Shown here: piece after piece, positions 1-9,964 of the stretch
How positions within the stretch are numbered: the stretch's first letter is position 1
How the letters are laid out: every line of letters begins with the position of its first letter
NCBI GenBank assembly: GCA_037200445.1
Contig: JBBCGH010000001.1
Location: 3,038,001 to 3,102,000 of the forward strand
Source of the DNA: Alphaproteobacteria bacterium
GTDB lineage: Bacteria; Pseudomonadota; Alphaproteobacteria; Rhizobiales; Xanthobacteraceae
Reading direction: 5' to 3'
DNA: 64,000 nucleotides
The notes under the pieces: generated by a model
Told to the model about the DNA's origin: nothing
The model's input: the letters and a program-made list of their open reading frames with translations, nothing else
Database searches by the model: none
Translations under genes and position numbers: made by a program

Positions 1-2
1 CA

Positions 3-1565
<1,563 letters not shown>

Positions 1566-1665
1566 TTTTGATCGATGAGCGCCCCGACCTACGAAAATCT
1601 TGTCTTCAGCTTCGGTATTTTGAAAGAGAGTGCAATCTATTTTGAGAAAGTGGGCGCAGGCAAAC
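1566..1665 (+). other. pyrG/IS junction with a possible truncated ORF
   Basis: A frame opens with ATG at 1575 and encodes about 30 residues (starting MSAPTYENLVFSFG) before running into the IS left end. It resembles no family I recognise and has no obvious ribosome binding site. It may be the 5' remnant of a gene interrupted by the insertion, or chance. No matching 3' half is apparent beyond the IS right end. Confidence 0.2.
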
Positions 1666-1667
1666 TA

Positions 1668-2490
1668 AGGCTTGTTGAGATTCAGGATTCCATCCGAGGC
1701 GTGCTCGTGATTCAAGCTTGGGATGGAACGATTCGTGCTGACGGACGCCCAATGGGCGAAGATGGAGCCGCATTGCCTGGGTAAGCCGACGGACCCCGGG
1801 CGCAGCGGAAGCGACAACCGCCGCTTCGTCGAAGCGGTGCTCTGGATCGTGCGGACGGGAAGTCCATGGCGTGATCTTCCGGCTTTCTTCGGCAACTGGA
1901 ACATACGGTCTTCAAGCGGTACCGGGACTGGGTCAAAGCCGATGTTTTCCTCAGGCTTTTCGAAGCCTGCTCCGACGAGCCGGACATGGAATACGCCATG
2001 GTCGACGCCACCATCGTCAAGGTCCGCCGCCACGGACAGGGCGCAAAAGGGGGACTCAGAGCCAGGCCATCGGCCGTTCCAAAGGCGGCATGACCACCAA
2101 GATTCTGGCGCTGACCGATGCCCTCGGCAATCTCGTCCGCTTTGTTCTGCTGCCCGGCCATCGCTTCGATACGGTTGGCGTTGCTCCGCTCATTGACGGT
2201 CTCACCTTTGGCGGCTTCATCGCCGACAAGGCCTTCGACAGCAATTCGATGATCGCCGGCCTCAACGAGCGCGGCGCCAAGATCGTCATCTCACAGCATC
2301 CACGGCGTGCTTCGCCGCTGCCAATCGACGCCGAACTCTACAAGTGGCGGCACCTGATCGAGAATTTCTTCGCCAAGCTCAAGGAATTCAAACGCATCGC
2401 CATGCGCGCAGACAAAACCGATCAGAGCTTCGCCGCCATCATTCATCTCGCCGCTGCAGTGATAAACTCCCGATGAATCTCAACAGACCT
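1668..2490 (+). mobile_element. IS5-family (IS427-group-like) insertion sequence
   Basis: An 823-bp element bounded by imperfect terminal inverted repeats: 1668-1684 (aggcttgttgagattca) and the complement of 2474-2490 agree at 15 of 17 positions. A TA dinucleotide lies directly outside each end (1666-1667 and 2491-2492), consistent with a TA target duplication. It carries one transposase region read in three frames. Size, ends and transposase type fit the IS427 group of IS5. Group assignment is from memory of these families. Confidence 0.9.
1723..2476 (+). pseudogene. IS5-family transposase, two frame changes
   Basis: DDE transposase of the IS5/IS427 type. The first part (MERFVLTDAQW...GSPWRDLPAFFGNWN) ends near 1902. 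Homologous sequence resumes in another frame at 1908 (VFKRYRDWVKADVF, then MEYAMVDATIVKV), and a second change at a slippery run (gcaaaaggggg, about 2041-2051) leads into QSQAIGRSKGGMTTKILALTDALGN...YKWRHLIENFFAKLKEF, ending at 2476. The second shift matches the programmed -1 frameshift known for IS427-group elements. The first, about 1902-1908, does not and probably inactivates the gene. The final YKWRHLIENFF segment is the conserved C-terminal DDE region. Confidence 0.85.
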
Positions 2491-2492
2491 TA

Positions 2493-3118
2493 GACTAGAT
2501 GCATGCCTCCCTGGATTACTTCAGGTGTGGATCGAGTGTCGTGTGAGTGCGAGGGTGAAGGTGATGCATCGACACCGGACCTCTCGAATGCGCCGCATGT
2601 CTGGTTGTGGGCCCTATGCGGACGTTTGCTCCATCGCTCCAAGGTGTCAGCTATAGGTCCGAGGTGCCGCCGCGGAGGTTCCCAGCGCCGCTCAATGCTT
2701 GCGACGTTTCGCGCCGAGCGTGAAGGCATTGGCCGGATGCCGCGCTCAGGCGCCATCCCTCGCACGCGGCGAGTAGCATCGAAGGGGCACCGGAGAACAT
2801 GTCGTTGACTTGCTCTGGACTTGTCGCCGCCGCGATTGCGATCTGCTCAGCGAACAAGACGGCGGGATGCCCTCAAATCGTGATTGCTGCGCCTTTGAGA
2901 TGGCACGTGCAGGGGTAAGGCGATCGCCCCCATCTTTGACCACCGACGAGCAAATGGTTTGCAGCGATCGCAGCACTCGCGTTTTGCTTTTTTTCCAAAA
3001 CTCCCTGGCCGGTACTCCGTCAAACGAAAATGAACATTGAACCGGTGCACGGCGTTGGAGAAAAGTTGGAGAAGTCGGGCGCGGGTATAGGATTCGTGCA
3101 CTAAGTCATTGAAATCAT
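2493..3118. other. gene-poor intergenic stretch
   Basis: About 625 bases between the IS and tRNA-Glu. Only short overlapping frames on both strands occur, none with a recognisable domain, credible ribosome binding site or sustained third-position GC bias. A T-rich run (tttgcttttttttcc region near 2985-2997) is the only low-complexity feature. I see no gene here. It may be eroded coding sequence or imported DNA next to the IS. Confidence 0.5.
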
Positions 3119-3194
3119 TGGCGCGCCCTACGGGACTCGAACCCGTGTTACCGCCGTGAAAGGGCGGTGTCCTGGACCGCTAGACGAAGGGCGC
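3119..3194 (-). tRNA. tRNA-Glu (UUC)
   Basis: On the minus strand a 76-nt cloverleaf starts GCGCCCT at 3194, has the anticodon loop CTTTCAC (anticodon TTC), a T-loop GGTTCGAGTCC and a 3' strand AGGGCGC pairing fully with the 5' end. The discriminator is G, usual for tRNA-Glu, and CCA is encoded (3119-3121). Confidence 0.96.
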
Positions 3195-3388
3195 ATGCGG
3201 GCCAAGCCGCGAAGCGCGGCGACATATAGAGGGCGCAGGCGCAGGGGGCAACCGTCTTCGGTGCGTGCGCGCTCCCCCGATGGGGTGGCCCCGGTGGCGC
3301 GCTGGGAAACCCGGGACCAGCCGCGCGAAGCACCTGTTTCATGCGCTTGCGCGCCACTCTCGGGCGCGCCCTGCGGCCAAGCCCGCGC

Positions 3389-4061
3389 TCACCAGGGGAC
3401 CGGCGGGACATCGGCCTCGTCGGTGAACAGCAGTTCTTGGCCGAACTGCTGGATCGGCGGGTTCGCGCCGGCGCTGTAGTCGAGCAGCCAGAGGCGGTCG
3501 AACACCGTCCCGGCCCATTTCTTGGCACCGGTGCCGCCAAGCGCCGTCGCCAGCGCCGGGATCGTGCCGTGGTGCCAGCAGATCAGGATGATCTCGCCCG
3601 GATAGTCCGCGAGCACATGCTTGGCGAGCTTGCCGATGTCGTCCTGCGACTCCGAATAGCTGGAGTCGATCGGCAGGCTGAATGCGGACGCCGTCGGGGA
3701 GATCGTGTCGACCGGACGGGAGCTGTGCTTGGAGTCCTCCGTGACGAAGATCACGGCGGGCGCCGGGAAGCGGGACGCTGCCATCGGGCCGGTCTTCGGC
3801 TCATAGGTGGCGCTGAAGGTGGTTTTGCCGGCGTCGAACTTGCATTCGAGGATCGGCCCGCTCGGCGGCGGTGTCGGAGCAGGCGAAGGCGGCGGGCTTG
3901 GCGGCTGCCACCCACGATGGCAGGAACAACGTCGGCAGCGCGGCGGCGCGCGCCGAGCCTTGCAGCGACAGGTGCTTGCCGCCGTCATCGTCGGAAACCG
4001 GGTCGCCGAGCTTCTCGCCGTGGCGGATGATCATCACCGTGCTGGGCAATCCTTTGGCCAT
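3389..4061 (-). pseudogene. Histidine phosphatase family protein, frameshifted
   Basis: A phosphoglycerate-mutase-like phosphatase split over two frames. The N-terminal part, starting with ATG at 4061 (MAKGLPSTVMIIRHGEK), carries the catalytic RHG motif and runs to about ACSDTAA. The C-terminal part, in another frame from about 3870 down to the stop at 3389-3391, contains the second-histidine region CWHHGTIPALA. A single -1/+2 shift around 3860-3875, in a GC-rich ccgccg stretch, would restore one protein of about 224 residues. It is either a real inactivating mutation or a sequencing error. The substrate is unknown; the branch includes many small-molecule and broad-specificity phosphatases. 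Confidence 0.8.
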
Positions 4062-4198
4062 CGCGTCATCCTTGCGCAAAATCCAACCTTGGGTCGAGAT
4101 TGTGGCCAACGTGAAGCGGCCCCGGCGATTGCCAACGTGATGCGGCCCGGCTCTTCTCAAGCCGGGCGGCGAACTGCGGACTCAGCGGTAAGGCCGCC

Positions 4199-4657
4199 TC
4201 ACCAATGCCCGGTGTTGGGCATCGAGGCCCACGGCTCCTTCGGCGGCAGCGGCTGGCCCTTCTGCAGGAGCTCGATCGAGTGCTTGTCGGGCGAGCGCAC
4301 GAACGCCATGTTGCCGTCGCGCGGCGGGCGGTTGATGGTCACGCCGCCCTTCATCAGCTGCTCGCAAGTCGCGTAGATGTCGTCGACCTCATAGGCGAGG
4401 TGGCCGAAGTAGCGCGCTTCGCCATAGTCCTCGGTGTTCCAGTTGTAAGTGAGTTCCACCATCGGCTGGTCGCGGCCGGTCTTCTTCTTGCTCTCCTCGA
4501 CCAGCGCCTCGTCCTGCGGCGCATAGAGGAACACCAGCGTATACTTGTTCTTCTCGTCCACCCGGCGGCGCGCTTCCTTCAGACCGAGCAAGTTGACATA
4601 GAAATGGAGCGCATCGTCCAGATTGCGCACGCGCAGCATGGTGTGCAGATACTTCAT
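4199..4657 (-). CDS. gloA: Lactoylglutathione lyase (glyoxalase I)
   Basis: Converts the methylglyoxal-glutathione hemithioacetal to S-lactoylglutathione in the cytoplasm. The 152-residue protein begins at the ATG at 4657 ([16 protein letters not shown]), preceded by a ggagtaaggac ribosome site; the longer upstream extension looks non-coding. It is a VOC-fold protein with all four expected metal ligands visible: His5, Glu68 (VELTYNW), His86 (FGHLAYEV) and Glu129 (HSIELLQ). It is a stand-alone gene, transcribed like the preceding phosphatase. Confidence is high because the ligands and length match GloA. Confidence 0.93.
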   Translation of the reverse strand: MKYLHTMLRVRNLDDALHFYVNLLGLKEARRRVDEKNKYTLVFLYAPQDEALVEESKKKTGRDQPMVELTYNWNTEDYGEARYFGHLAYEVDDIYATCEQLMKGGVTINRPPRDGNMAFVRSPDKHSIELLQKGQPLPPKEPWASMPNTGHW

Positions 4658-4777
4658 GTTGTCCTTACTCCTTGAGCACCGAAAGAAAGGTCTTGGCCAG
4701 GATCGGGCGCACGGGTAGCAGGAAATTGGGCCCGAGGGCAGTCCGGGCAGCAAGTAGCGTCAATCGAAAGGCACACA

Positions 4778-4984
4778 ATGTCGAAGCAGGCGATGCGCGA
4801 GGAGACCGAGCGGCTGATCCGCGAGGCAATGGAGAAGAAATCCATCACCATCAAGAAGGGCCCGACCCGGATCGAGGCCACATGCGGGAAGTGCGGCGCG
4901 AAAAACCGCGTGACGGCCGCACAGGGGGAATCGCGCGTCCAGTTCAGCTGCAAGGAATGCGGGCACAAGCAACGGGCACTGTAG
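4778..4984 (+). CDS. Small zinc-ribbon protein of unknown function
   Basis: A 68-residue basic protein. The N-terminal half is a charged helix (MSKQAMREETERLIREAMEK). The C-terminal half holds two CxxC knuckles, CGKCGAKN at about residues 36-43 and CKECGHK near 58-64, a typical zinc ribbon. It lies 21 bases upstream of the sirtuin on the same strand and may be co-transcribed with it. It is possibly a nucleic-acid-binding or adaptor protein, but nothing in the sequence fixes a role. Confidence 0.7.
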   Translation: MSKQAMREETERLIREAMEKKSITIKKGPTRIEATCGKCGAKNRVTAAQGESRVQFSCKECGHKQRAL

Positions 4985-5005
4985 TTTAGGCGCCGGAGAG
5001 TTGTC

Positions 5006-5773
5006 ATGATCGCGCCCGACCTCAAGACCGCCATCGACGAGCTCCGCGAGCTGGTCGCGCGGTCGGACGTCATCGTTCCCTTCACGGGCGCCGGCATCTC
5101 GACTGAGTGCGGCATCCCGGATTTCCGCTCCCCGGGCGGCATCTGGACCAAGATGCGGCCGATCGATTTCTCCGATTTTGTGGCGAGCCAGGAGGCGCGC
5201 GACGAGTCCTGGCGGCGGCGCTTCGCCATGGAGGGACAGTTCGGCGGCGCCAAGCCGGGCCGCGGACATCAGGCGCTTGCCAGCCTCTACCGCGCGGGCA
5301 AGTCGCCTGGCGTGGTTACTCAGAACATCGACAACCTGCATCAAGCCTCTGGCGTTGCTCCCGAACATGTTGTGGAGCTGCATGGCAATACGACCTACGC
5401 GACCTGCCTCGACTGTACGACGCGCTACGAGTTGCCTTGGGTCAGGCAGTTCTTCGAGGCGAGCGGGCGCGCGCCGTCCTGCCCCGGGTGCAGCGGCCAC
5501 ATCAAGACCGCCACCGTCTCCTTTGGTCAGGCGATGCCGGAAGCGGCAATGCGGCGCGCCGAGGAGCTGACGCGCTCGGCCGATCTGTTCATCGCGATCG
5601 GCTCATCGCTTGTGGTGTGGCCGGCGGCCGGTTTTCCGCTGATGGCGAAGCGCAACGGCGCGCGGCTCGTCATCATCAATCGCGAGCCGACCGACTTCGA
5701 CGACATCGCCGACCTCGTCGTGCGTCACGATATCGGCGCGGTTCTCGAGCCTTTCATCGCCAGAGCGAATTGA
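5006..5773 (+). CDS. SIR2-family NAD-dependent protein deacylase (sirtuin)
   Basis: Removes acyl groups from lysine using NAD+, yielding nicotinamide and O-acyl-ADP-ribose. The 255-residue protein shows the full sirtuin set: FTGAGISTECGIPDFRSPGGIW (NAD loop, about residues 26-47), QNIDNLHQ, catalytic His126 in ELHGN, a structural zinc site formed by Cys134/Cys137 and Cys159/Cys162, and the late IAIGSSLVVWPA NAD-binding segment. Length is normal for a bacterial single-domain sirtuin. It is CobB-like in layout, but substrate class (acetyl, succinyl and so on) is not determined from what is visible. Confidence 0.93.
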   Translation: MIAPDLKTAIDELRELVARSDVIVPFTGAGISTECGIPDFRSPGGIWTKMRPIDFSDFVASQEARDESWRRRFAMEGQFGGAKPGRGHQALASLYRAGKSPGVVTQNIDNLHQASGVAPEHVVELHGNTTYATCLDCTTRYELPWVRQFFEASGRAPSCPGCSGHIKTATVSFGQAMPEAAMRRAEELTRSADLFIAIGSSLVVWPAAGFPLMAKRNGARLVIINREPTDFDDIADLVVRHDIGAVLEPFIARAN

Positions 5774-5839
5774 GAAAGTTCAAGCGCCGCATGCGCTTCC
5801 ACCACACTGTGCACAGTTAGCCACAGCCTAACGCCAATC

Positions 5840-6541
5840 ATGCAATTAGCTCTTTGCGCGCGCTACCGCGATGTTATGTTCGATGAAGCGGTGATTCGTG
5901 CAGACAAGCGCTCTCAAGAGGCGCTGAACAAGGCGGCGGCGTACGGGGCCATGTCGTCGGACGATCTGGGGTCAAAACTTTCCGGGGCAGGCTTCGCGCT
6001 TCCCGACCTCGCGGCTGAGCTTGCCGACGAGACGGCGAGCATCATTGAGCTCACCGGCGCGATCAAGTGGTTCGACGTCTCGAAGGGCTACGGCTTCATC
6101 ATCCCGGATAACGGACTGCCCGACGTGCTCCTACACGTCACGTGCCTGCGCCGCGACGGCTATCAGACCGCCTATGAGGGTGCGCGCGTGGTGTGCGAGG
6201 TGTTGCAGCGGCCGAAGGGGCTGCAGGCCTTCCGCATCCTTTCGATGGACGAGTCGACGGCGATTCAGCCGGCGCAGCTTCCGCCGGCGCGCACGCATGT
6301 GCAGGTGACGCCGACCTCGGGGCTCGAGCGCGCGGTGGTGAAATGGTTCAACCGGCTGCGCGGGTTTGGCTTCCTCACGCGCGGCGACGGAACACCCGAC
6401 ATCTTCGTGCACATGGAGACGCTGCGCCGCTATGGGCTGACCGAGCTTCGCCCCGGCCAGACCGTGCTGGTGCGTTTCGGGCCCGGGCCGAAGGGCATGA
6501 TGGCCGCGGAAGTGCGCCCCGACTCGGCGCAGCCGCACTGA
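5840..6541 (+). CDS. Two-cold-shock-domain protein
   Basis: Contains two CSD (OB-fold nucleic-acid-binding) modules. The first is at about residues 73-135 (GAIKWFDVSKGYGFIIPDNG with HVTCLRRDGY), the second at about 168-228 (AVVKWFNRLRGFGFLTRGDG with IFVHMETLRRYG). The RNP-1-like KGYGFI and RGFGFL motifs are clear. An alanine/acid-rich N-terminal region of about 70 residues precedes them. The start is uncertain: the ATG at 5840, an in-frame ATG at 5876 and another at 5951 all lack a strong ribosome site. Two-CSD proteins of this type are common in Bradyrhizobiaceae; an RNA chaperone or stress role is an inference from the fold. Confidence 0.85.
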   Translation: MQLALCARYRDVMFDEAVIRADKRSQEALNKAAAYGAMSSDDLGSKLSGAGFALPDLAAELADETASIIELTGAIKWFDVSKGYGFIIPDNGLPDVLLHVTCLRRDGYQTAYEGARVVCEVLQRPKGLQAFRILSMDESTAIQPAQLPPARTHVQVTPTSGLERAVVKWFNRLRGFGFLTRGDGTPDIFVHMETLRRYGLTELRPGQTVLVRFGPGPKGMMAAEVRPDSAQPH

Positions 6542-6589
6542 TCCATCGGATCAGGGTTGTCTGCTTACAATCTGAAATTACAGGTAAAT

Positions 6590-6666
6590 TGGTCGGGGCA
6601 GCAGGATTCGAACCTGCGACCTGGAGTACCCAAAACTCCCGCGCTACCAGGCTGCGCTATGCCCCG
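6590..6666 (-). tRNA. tRNA-Pro (UGG)
   Basis: The minus-strand cloverleaf begins CGGGGCATAGCGCAG at 6666, has the anticodon loop TTTTGGG (TGG), T-loop GGTTCGAATCC and 3' strand TGCCCCG. The discriminator is A and CCA is encoded at 6590-6592. Length is 77 nt. Confidence 0.96.
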
Positions 6667-6774
6667 CCGGATGCTTTAGATAAGCATCGCGCGGGCCGAG
6701 CGATACACGGTTCGGTTTTTGCCAGCAAGGCGAACGCCCTTTACAAGGTCAACGATCAAACGCGGACAATTCAG

Positions 6775-7080
6775 ATGGTTGCACGCATCTACAAGCCGGC
6801 GAAAACCGCGATGCAGTCCGGCACCGCGAAGACCAAGGAATGGGTGCTCGACTACGAGCCGGAGCAGCCGCGCGCGGTCGAGCCGCTGATGGGCTGGACG
6901 TCGTCTGGCGACATGCGCCAGCAGCTCAGCTTGCGCTTCGACACCAAGGAGGAGGCGGTCGCTTACTGCGAGCGGGCCGGCATTGCCTACCAGCTCGCCG
7001 AGCCGAAACTCGTCGCGCGCAGAACGATCTCCTACTCGGACAATTTCGCCTACAATCGGCGTGGCGCCTGGACGCATTAG
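6775..7080 (+). CDS. NDUFS4-like complex I accessory subunit (ETC complex I family)
   Basis: A 101-residue protein starting MVARIYKPAKTAMQSG at the ATG at 6775. The sequence TKEWVLDYEP, GWTSSGDMRQQLSLRFDTKEEAVAYCE and the C-terminal FAYNRRGAWTH match the bacterial homologue of the mitochondrial NDUFS4 (18 kDa) subunit, which stabilises the NADH-oxidising arm of complex I in alphaproteobacteria. Length is typical. The frame stays open far upstream through the tRNA, so the start rests on the family N-terminus. The gene is isolated from any nuo operon, as is usual. Confidence 0.9.
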   Translation: MVARIYKPAKTAMQSGTAKTKEWVLDYEPEQPRAVEPLMGWTSSGDMRQQLSLRFDTKEEAVAYCERAGIAYQLAEPKLVARRTISYSDNFAYNRRGAWTH

Positions 7081-7123
7081 CATTGTTGCGACGCTAAGGA
7101 AGACGGCGGCACAATAGGCTCAC

Positions 7124-7200
<77 letters not shown>

Positions 7201-7219
7201 CAGCCTTCAATCTCGACGT

Positions 7220-8033
7220 TTAATACCCGTCGATCTGGCGGCCCATCTGCGCAAGGGCCTGCTGATAGACGGTCGCGGCGTTCCATTCCTTGATCGCGGC
7301 GAAATTGGGCTCGCCCGGCTGATACCCCGCGCCGGCGCGCCATCCATGAGCCTTGAGGAAGTTGGCCGTGGCGTTCAGCGCGTTGGCCGTGACGTCGAGG
7401 TTTCCACTCCCGTAGTTGAGGATGCTCTTCGGCAGGAACTGCGTCTGGCCGATTTCGCCGTGCATCGAGCCGAGCGTACTTGCCGACATCACCCCCCCGA
7501 TCGACCAGCTTCAGTGCTGCCACGAGCTGGTCGGTGAAGTACTCCGGCCGCCGGCAGTCATAGGCAAGTGTCGCGACGGCGGATAACGCGTTTTGCTTTC
7601 CGCGCTGACTGCCGAACGCCGTTTCCATTCCCCAGATCGCGATCAGCGGCCCGGGCGGTACGCCGTAACGCTGCTCGATCGAGGCGAACAGCGCCGCATG
7701 GGTCTGCTTGAGCGTGCGCCCGCGGGCGACGATGGTGGCGCCGCCGCGCTTGGCCAGGAACTGATCGAGCGACAGGCGGAAGCTTTTCTGGCCGCGGTCC
7801 GCATTGATCGTCGCCGACGCATATTGCGTCTGCATCAGCGCCGCGATGCCGGCCGCCCCGATCCCTTGCGCGCGCGCCTCGGCCGCATACTGCTGTTTCC
7901 ACGAGTCGAACCCGGCGGCTGAGTTCCCGCATTGTGCCGCAGTCGCGTGAATCGGGGAGCAGGTCAGCAGGGCCAGCACCGTAAAACCGGCTATCCCGCA
8001 AGATCTTAATTGGCTCCGTGGGTAAGGTCTCAT
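7220..8033 (-). pseudogene. Lytic murein transglycosylase, frameshifted at a G7 run
   Basis: A MltB-type enzyme that cleaves peptidoglycan glycan strands. The N-terminal frame begins at 8033 with a signal peptide (GIAGFTVLALLTCSPIHATAAQ) and includes the catalytic-glutamate segment AIWGMETAFGSQRG, running to KLVDRGG. The rest continues in another frame (TLGSMHGEIGQTQFLPKSILNYG...AIKEWNAATVYQQ) to the stop at 7220-7222. The change sits at a run of seven G (complement of 7492-7498), a classic slippage or sequencing-error site. One base either way would give an intact ~270-residue protein, so it may be functional in the living strain. Confidence 0.85.
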
Positions 8034-8277
8034 CGGCCGTTACCGCCCTTTCTGTCTCGTTCCCGGGATCAACAGCACTGAATGGCTCGGAATTCTACCC
8101 TACTGTTGCTTGCGGGTTCGAGTCTCTGTGATCCCACACTGAATCGTCTTTTTGAGGCCGCCACCGGGCTGCCTCAGATTCTCCCAACTCCGCCCCTCTA
8201 AAGGGCTCGCGCGGGCCGCTTCCGTTAACCGGATGTTGGGTCGCGCGTCGCAGGATGCGGGGAGTTGCGGGCGTCCG

Positions 8278-8715
8278 ATGCGGATTGTGTGTCTGATCGT
8301 TGCGTTGGTTTGGTGCAGTCCGGCGTTCGCCGACTTGCGCGTGACGCGTGACTTCGGCGGCTTCGTCGAGGAATACAAGGCGAAGTACAAGAAGGTGCGC
8401 GACCGCGGCGAGCGCGTGGTCATCGACGGCATCTGCAATTCGGCCTGCACGCTGGTGCTGGGCATCGTTCCCTTGAACCGCATCTGCGCGACGCCGCGCG
8501 CCAGCATGGGCTTCCACCAGGCCTATTACGACAAGCGCTGGACCGCGGGCCTGCGCGTCACCAGCGTGGCCGGCACCGACGAACTCATGTCCTATTATCC
8601 GGCGACCGTGAAGACCTGGATTGCCAGGAACGGCGGGCTCAGCGCGCAGATGAAGCGCGTCTTCAACGGCACGGAGCTCTGGGCGATCGTCGATCCGTGC
8701 CCGGACGAGCATTAG
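8278..8715 (+). CDS. Secreted ClpP/SppA-fold-like protein (COG3904-like)
   Basis: A 145-residue protein with a short signal peptide (MRIVCLIVALVWCSPAFA), so probably periplasmic. After it come GERVVIDGICNSACTLVLG and ASMGFHQAYY, resembling the Ser-containing oxyanion region and the His region of ClpP-like serine hydrolases (Ser in NSACT, His in GFHQA). Such small periplasmic proteins are common in Bradyrhizobiaceae but are uncharacterised; peptidase activity is an inference. The ATG at 8278 was chosen because the signal peptide starts there; an upstream extension to 8152 is open but unlikely. Confidence 0.7.
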   Translation: MRIVCLIVALVWCSPAFADLRVTRDFGGFVEEYKAKYKKVRDRGERVVIDGICNSACTLVLGIVPLNRICATPRASMGFHQAYYDKRWTAGLRVTSVAGTDELMSYYPATVKTWIARNGGLSAQMKRVFNGTELWAIVDPCPDEH

Positions 8716-8805
8716 GCCCATGCCCGAATAGGGCTTGGCAACAAAGCCGCATTTTGCCGACACTGGCGTCAAAGACGGCCGGCAACGCCGTCCGGAGGAA
8801 ACGCC

Positions 8806-9843
8806 ATGCGCATTGTCAGCAAGATCGCGTCTGCGGTTCTGTCCGCCGCGATCGTTGCGCTCGCTTCGCAATCAGCGAACGCTCAGGCCCCAGAGAAGCG
8901 CAAGGTCAACATCGCAACGGCCTCGCTCGGCCTGCCGTATCTGCCGCTGATCATTGCGCAGCAGCGCAAGTATTTCGCCGACGAAGGGCTGGAGGTCGAG
9001 ATCGCGGCCTTCGCGGGCGGCTCGAAGGCGCTGCAGTCGCTGATGGGCGGATCGAGCGACGTCGCCTCGGGCGCGTACTCGAACACGCTCAACATGGCCG
9101 CCAAGGGACAGAAGCTCGTCTATTTCGTCACGCAGGTGCGCTATCCGGCGCTTGCGGTCGGGGTCTCGAAGAAGGTCGGCGATCGCTACAAGTCGCCGAA
9201 GGATCTCAAGGGCATGAAAATCGGCGTGAGCGCGCCGGGTTCGAGCACCCACATGATTGTGAACTACCTGCTCGCCAAAGCCGGCGTGGCTCCCGGTGAC
9301 GTCTCGATCATCGGTGTCGGTACCTCGGCGGGCGCGGTCGCGGCGGCCGAGAAGGGCGAGATCGATGCGCTGATCAACAGCGATCCGGTGATGATGAAAC
9401 TCGAGGCCGACAACGCAGTCACGATCATTGCGGATACGCGCACCGAAAAGGGCACCATCGACCTGTTCGGCGGCCCGTATCCGGAGGCCGGGCTCTACGC
9501 GACCGCGGACTTCATCGCCAAGAACCCGAACACGATCCAGGCGCTCACCAATGCGATCGTGCGCGCGGAGCTTTGGATGGCCAAGGCGAGCATGGACGAC
9601 ATCGCCGCGAACGTGCCACCCGAGCACATGCTGGGCGACAAGGAACTCTATCTCGCGTCATACAAGAAAATGCGCGAGGCGCATTCGCCGGACGGCCAGA
9701 TTACCAAACAGGGGGCGCAGATCGTTCTCAACGTCCTGTCTACGTCGCTTGCCGACGTGAAGGCCGCCAACATCAAGGTCGAGAACACCTACGACAACCA
9801 CTTTGTCGAGAACGCGCTGAAGAAGTTCCAGGGCAAGATGTGA
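8806..9843 (+). CDS. NitT/TauT-type ABC transporter substrate-binding protein
   Basis: A 345-residue periplasmic binding protein of the NMT1/THI5-like class, which captures sulfonates, nitrate, pyrimidine precursors or aromatic acids. It has a cleavable signal (SAVLSAAIVALASQSANAQ), then VNIATASLGLPYLPLIIAQQ..YFADEGLEVEI, followed by AFAGGSKALQSLMGGSSDVASGAY, the usual ligand-binding start of the family. A good ribosome site (ggaggaaacgcc) precedes the ATG. No permease or ATPase gene is adjacent; the next gene is an aromatic-acid-type MFS carrier, so this is an orphan or works with a distant ABC pair. The ligand is unknown. Confidence 0.88.
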   Translation: MRIVSKIASAVLSAAIVALASQSANAQAPEKRKVNIATASLGLPYLPLIIAQQRKYFADEGLEVEIAAFAGGSKALQSLMGGSSDVASGAYSNTLNMAAKGQKLVYFVTQVRYPALAVGVSKKVGDRYKSPKDLKGMKIGVSAPGSSTHMIVNYLLAKAGVAPGDVSIIGVGTSAGAVAAAEKGEIDALINSDPVMMKLEADNAVTIIADTRTEKGTIDLFGGPYPEAGLYATADFIAKNPNTIQALTNAIVRAELWMAKASMDDIAANVPPEHMLGDKELYLASYKKMREAHSPDGQITKQGAQIVLNVLSTSLADVKAANIKVENTYDNHFVENALKKFQGKM

Positions 9844-9964
9844 GGGCTGTCGGCCCGGCTTCATGCGGTGCGCGCGGCTGAGACTTTTCCCCAACGCATG
9901 GGCGGGACGCGGCGCGGCGGCGATCCATGCGCTATGCTGAGCGCCTGACCGACTGGGGGACACC

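Noticed and set aside
8098-8145. tRNA-like 3' piece (gcgggttcgagtctctgtgatccca)
   Set aside because: The T-loop resembles a tRNA but the flanking stem does not pair and no anticodon arm or acceptor 5' strand is found. At most it is a degenerate remnant.
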